From contig JADHZB010001358.1 of NCBI GenBank assembly GCA_015657535.1, positions 1 to 18,346 of the forward strand: DNA of 18,346 bases, read 5' to 3'. A program made the translations under genes and the position numbers. Of the stretch, positions 15,991 to 18,346 are shown piece by piece. Source of the DNA: Nephromyces sp. MM_2019. Lineage: Eukaryota > Apicomplexa > Aconoidasida > Nephromycida. How positions within the stretch are numbered: the first letter of the stretch is position 1; each line of letters begins with the position of its first letter. The notes below the pieces were generated by a model that worked only from the letters and a program-made list of their open reading frames with translations, was not told where the DNA came from and did not search any database.

Positions 15991-16436
15991 TCCACATTGA
16001 AAAAAATAGGAACATGCATCTCTTGCAGATATGACCTTCAGCTATAAACACTGCGATTTCGTTCATTTCTAGGATTTTGTGCGTAGCACTTACCCTTTCG
16101 CACACACACAGTTAACATGCTTAATGAGGAAGCTTGAAACAACCAAGCATACACACAGCCAACTTATAAAATTGGCAATACACGATTACGAGCTTTGCGG
16201 GATATGCAGGGAGCTAAGCAGCTAGCGAGGCGTACGTACAACTCAGAAAACAAGCACAGTGAGGCAACGTTTCAAGGGCAAAGCTCGAATGAAGAAGGTG
16301 CCACGCACACAAGGCAAAAAAGCTCACACAAGAGTGTACATACACTGAAACAAGGGAGCTTTAGAATTGGGGCTGCATATACGTAGCGATCTTCATGCAG
16401 AGAAGACGCAATTACACATGGTATGCATGGAAAAAA

Positions 16437-16790
16437 GGCGCACACAATCCCAGAAGGAAAAAGAACACAAACTGCTGGGCATCCCCATATCTATATAGAA
16501 CACACAAAGATGTACGCATCCGAAGATCGACAAAGAAGACACACACATACATCCCCACAACCTGGGATAATACATAAACATCCTCAGAATCAAAAAGAAC
16601 ACACACAGATATCTGCACAAGCCCCAAAAAAAACACATCCCCACAACCTCAAGCACACACGGACATCCCACAACTCCAAACCATACACGAATCCCGAAAA
16701 CCCCAACTAACGCACACATATACGCACCCCCACAGCCCAAAACAATACACACACACCCTCAAAACCCCAAACAACACACGCACACACACC
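16437..16790 (+). repeat. Degenerate CA-rich array downstream of SPP
   Basis: Loosely repeated blocks of ACACAC, then ATCCCCACAACC or ATCCCACAACTCC, then CAAAAAGAACACACA. The unit is roughly 40-60 bp. On the SPP sense strand this is TG-rich and lies directly after its stop codon, so it may be SPP 3' UTR. The 119-aa - strand open frame here is low-complexity Cys/Val/Phe. Confidence 0.6.
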
Positions 16791-16982
16791 TTAGTCTGTT
16801 TTGATAGACTTATCTAACACTCTCATCTCCACTTTGCTAGCCCCATCAGCAGCAATAGCCTCAGGTGCTGAAGGCACATCGCAATAGGAAAACATATCCT
16901 TCAGCTGCCCATTAAGTATGGCGCTGCCGTAGGTAGAGAGCAGACAGTAAGGCACTAGATATAGTAAGGCCGGTTGTCCACG
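16791..16982 (-). CDS. SPP: Signal peptide peptidase, last exon (PAL motif, C-terminus)
   Basis: Sense is the - strand. The acceptor TACTTACAG abuts 16982 and the stop TAA is at 16793-16791. It encodes 63 residues beginning RGQPALLYLVPYCLL, with the QPALL motif that packs against the catalytic aspartates in SPP and presenilins, then LKDMFSYCD, matching the human EVTEMFSYEE. The acidic tail ends SIKTD. The human KKXX-type ER retrieval end is not visible. Phase 0 joins it to the previous exon as IFK|RGQPALL. Confidence 0.93.
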   Translation of the reverse strand, partial: RGQPALLYLVPYCLLSTYGSAILNGQLKDMFSYCDVPSAPEAIAADGASKVEMRVLDKSIKTD

Positions 16983-17035
16983 CTGTAAGTACACCAGGAG
17001 GAAGCTAAGAGAGGTGTAAACAATGATGATGAGAC

Positions 17036-17125
17036 ACACACACACACATACACAGAAATATACACATAAGAAACTGACATAGAGCTACACACACACACAC
17101 ACACACATATAGAAACAGACGCACA
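17036..17125 (+). repeat. CA tracts within the last SPP intron
   Basis: Pure ACACAC runs occur near 17034-17049 and 17085-17106, with degenerate CA between. On the SPP sense strand they are TG runs. The intron (16983-17303, 321 bp) also carries a perfect palindrome at 17248-17259. Confidence 0.85.
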
Positions 17126-17303
17126 TTCAAACACCCACACACAAAAAGACAGAAACCAACAAAAACACCACCAAATCCTTCCCTAACGCCTTCCATGCAG
17201 GGTACATACACGCCTCAAAAGCAGAATAAAGCGCACGCACCTACTCAGTGTATGTACACCTCCTCCAATAAAGGAAAGAAGTGAATTAACACACAACACG
17301 CAC

Positions 17304-17444
17304 CTTGAAGATAAACATGAAAATTGCAGTAGTCACGAGCCCCACAGCATAGGAGGCTAACACCACCCAAAAGTAGAACTTAGTGAACTCTCTGTTTATG
17401 TCCACAGTTTCGCCTCTAATAGGTTTATTCCCAGCAACATCCAG
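17304..17444 (-). CDS. SPP: Signal peptide peptidase, penultimate exon
   Basis: Acceptor TTTGCAG before 17444, donor GTGCGT after 17304. The exon is 47 codons in phase 0. It encodes a loop LDVAGNKPIRGETVD and then FTKFYFWVVLASYAVGLV and TTAIFMFIFK, matching the human segment TYFYTSFVAYILGLGLTIFIMHIFK. The hydrophilic loop is longer than in human SPP. Confidence 0.93.
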
Positions 17445-17647
17445 CTGCAAACACACCGGCAAAAAGAAAGGGGGAAGATGAAAGAGATTAACATAACACA
17501 CACACACAGCAACGCACAAAGTGAGTTACGCACAATCTAGCATCAAGTGTACATACAGCCACAAAACCCAGCGATCAAAGCACACAATTCAGAAATCAGA
17601 AACCCACACACAACAGCAGGTAGAAAACGAGATCAGTGGCATGCCCA

Positions 17648-17836
17648 ACTGAGTGTACCTACAGCCACAACAGGAGGCAGCAACTCGAGTCATACACACA
17701 ACTGAGTGTACCTACAGCCACAACAGGAGGCAGCAACTCGAGTCATACACACAACTGAGTGTACCTACAGCCACAACAGGAGGCAGCAACTCGAGTCATA
17801 CACACAACTGAGTGTACCTACAGCCACAACAGGAGG
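17648..17836 (+). repeat. 53-bp tandem repeat, three full copies and one partial, in an SPP intron
   Basis: Units start at 17648, 17701, 17754 and 17807 (partial). Each contains GTGTACCTACAG, a two-mismatch form of the dispersed palindrome, then CCACAACAGGAGGCAGCAAC and TCGAGTCATACACACAACTG. The three full copies look identical. A single related start (GTGTACATACAGCCACAA) lies at 17547. Confidence 0.95.
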
Positions 17837-17902
17837 TAAAACCTCAAATGAAACACACACTCACACATACCCATTCACCCATCCACACGCACACAAACTC
17901 AC

Positions 17903-18061
17903 TTTATTTTCTCCCATTTTTTCAGCATGAAGAAATAGATCAAATCGCAGACAAATGGAGATGAAGATGCCCGGAACGATCATATCGCCCAAACCGAGAA
18001 GACCGTATTTTCGGGGAATAAAACTGAGCGGAAAGATGATCTTCAGAGGGCCACGAAATGA
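17903..18061 (-). CDS. SPP: Signal peptide peptidase, third-last exon (catalytic GLGD)
   Basis: Acceptor CTTTTTCAG before 18061, donor GTGAGT after 17903. The exon is 53 codons in phase 0. It encodes SFRGPLKIIFPLSF, then GLLGLGDMIVPGIFIS and LRFDLFLHAEKMG. GLGD carries one of the two catalytic aspartates of SPP, and SFRGPLKIIFP corresponds to the human SFEAPIKLVFP. SPP is a multi-pass ER aspartyl protease that cleaves signal peptides within the membrane. The exon with the partner YD motif must lie to the right of the window. Together the three exons give 163 residues, against about 377 for whole human SPP. Confidence 0.96.
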
Positions 18062-18346
18062 CTGAAAAAGAAGAAAAGAAGGAGAGAAAAAAGATGAGGA
18101 AGAAGAGTAAAAAATAGGAGAAGATGAGGAAGATGAAGCGAAACATAAAAAAGTAGTGGAAGAAGGGAAATATGAAGACGAAGAAGAGCAAGACGACGGA
18201 GATAACAAGAGAAACACAGCAAAACATCAAAAAAGAATCACAAACAACAAGAAACAGCAAAAAAACCAATTCAGAGCATCAAATCAGATCGCAATGATCA
18301 AATATCAGGACACATACGTACGCACACACACACACACACACACACA
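18062..18346 (-). other. SPP intron, 5' part beyond the window
   Basis: The sense strand is rich in CTTCTT and TTC triplets up to the acceptor at 18062, and (TG)n fills the window edge (18320-18346 reads CA on +). Open frames here (Ser- or Phe-rich) are pyrimidine-tract products. No exon matching the preceding SPP segment is present, so the intron is at least 285 bp long. Confidence 0.75.

Larger units (their letters stand above)
13750..16790. other. Tail-to-tail intergenic spacer between PIGM and SPP
   Basis: I find no supportable exon here. The spacer must contain both 3' UTRs, but I could not place poly(A) signals with confidence. Contents: 13750-13984 unique; 13985-14279 12-bp array; 14280-14758 mostly unique with scattered CACACA; 14759-14963 TG plus a 55-57 bp repeat; 15081-15103 (TG)n; 15104-15540 unique, A/T-rich; 15550-15990 G-rich array of about 85 bp period; 16000-16436 unique with one perfect palindrome at 16334-16345; 16437-16790 degenerate CA array. 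Confidence 0.6.

Noticed and set aside
16195..16386. 63-codon + strand open frame in the tail-to-tail spacer
   Set aside because: No recognisable motif, no splice or promoter support, and contains the dispersed palindrome otherwise restricted to non-coding DNA.
1..18346. CRISPR array, IS element, tRNA or rRNA genes
   Set aside because: Tandem repeats here have no CRISPR-like unique spacers of fixed length. No transposase or reverse transcriptase coding sequence was seen. No tRNA B-box with a fitting cloverleaf and no rRNA-like segment was recognised by eye. A tRNAscan/Infernal run would settle the RNA question.

Overview
The window is nuclear DNA of an intron-rich eukaryote. I read it as most likely a coccidian-type apicomplexan, with moderate confidence. 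The reasons are short exons separated by 0.3-1.5 kb GT-AG introns, introns packed with (TG)n and minisatellites, and several TTTAGGG-type telomere-like units (AAACCCT on +). The genus cannot be named from the sequence alone. No long open reading frame marks a gene. The long open frames are almost all (TG)n, (CA)n or minisatellite shadows. The real genes appear only when short conserved exons are joined in phase.

Three protein genes are supported. (1) On the - strand at the left edge (222 down to 1, running off the window) is the start of a SUMO/NEDD8-type E1 adenylation subunit, best read as AOS1/SAE1. (2) On the + strand, 3165..13749, is a complete 13-exon gene for GPI mannosyltransferase I (PIG-M/GPI14). 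All 12 intron phases agree and the predicted protein is 461 aa. (3) On the - strand at the right edge are the last three exons (18061 down to 16791) of signal peptide peptidase (SPP), an ER intramembrane aspartyl protease with its GLGD and PAL motifs. The 5' part of SPP lies outside the window.

Layout: AOS1 and PIGM are head to head across about 2.9 kb (223-3164). That spacer holds a pyrimidine-rich tract, a perfect 35-bp-stem hairpin, G-rich tracts and a TG minisatellite. PIGM and SPP are tail to tail across about 3.0 kb (13750-16790). That spacer holds a near-perfect 12-bp array, a 55-57 bp x3 repeat and a G-rich array of about 85 bp period. PIGM introns carry minisatellites with periods of 16, 18-20, 50, 55-70, 79 and 80 bp.

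The most unusual signal is a dispersed 12-bp palindrome, GTGTAYRTACAC. It has 17 perfect copies plus many one- or two-mismatch copies. All lie in introns or the 3' spacer, none in exons and none in the head-to-head spacer. It is the core of several tandem repeats, and a one-arm variant forms the last 12 nt of an SPP intron, including its AG. A second notable feature is an inverted pair of the same minisatellite in the two introns flanking PIGM exon 7.

Functionally the three genes are housekeeping genes. PIG-M and SPP both act at the ER membrane (GPI-anchor assembly and cleavage of membrane-bound signal peptides). AOS1 acts in SUMO activation. Nothing in the sequence shows that the three are co-regulated.
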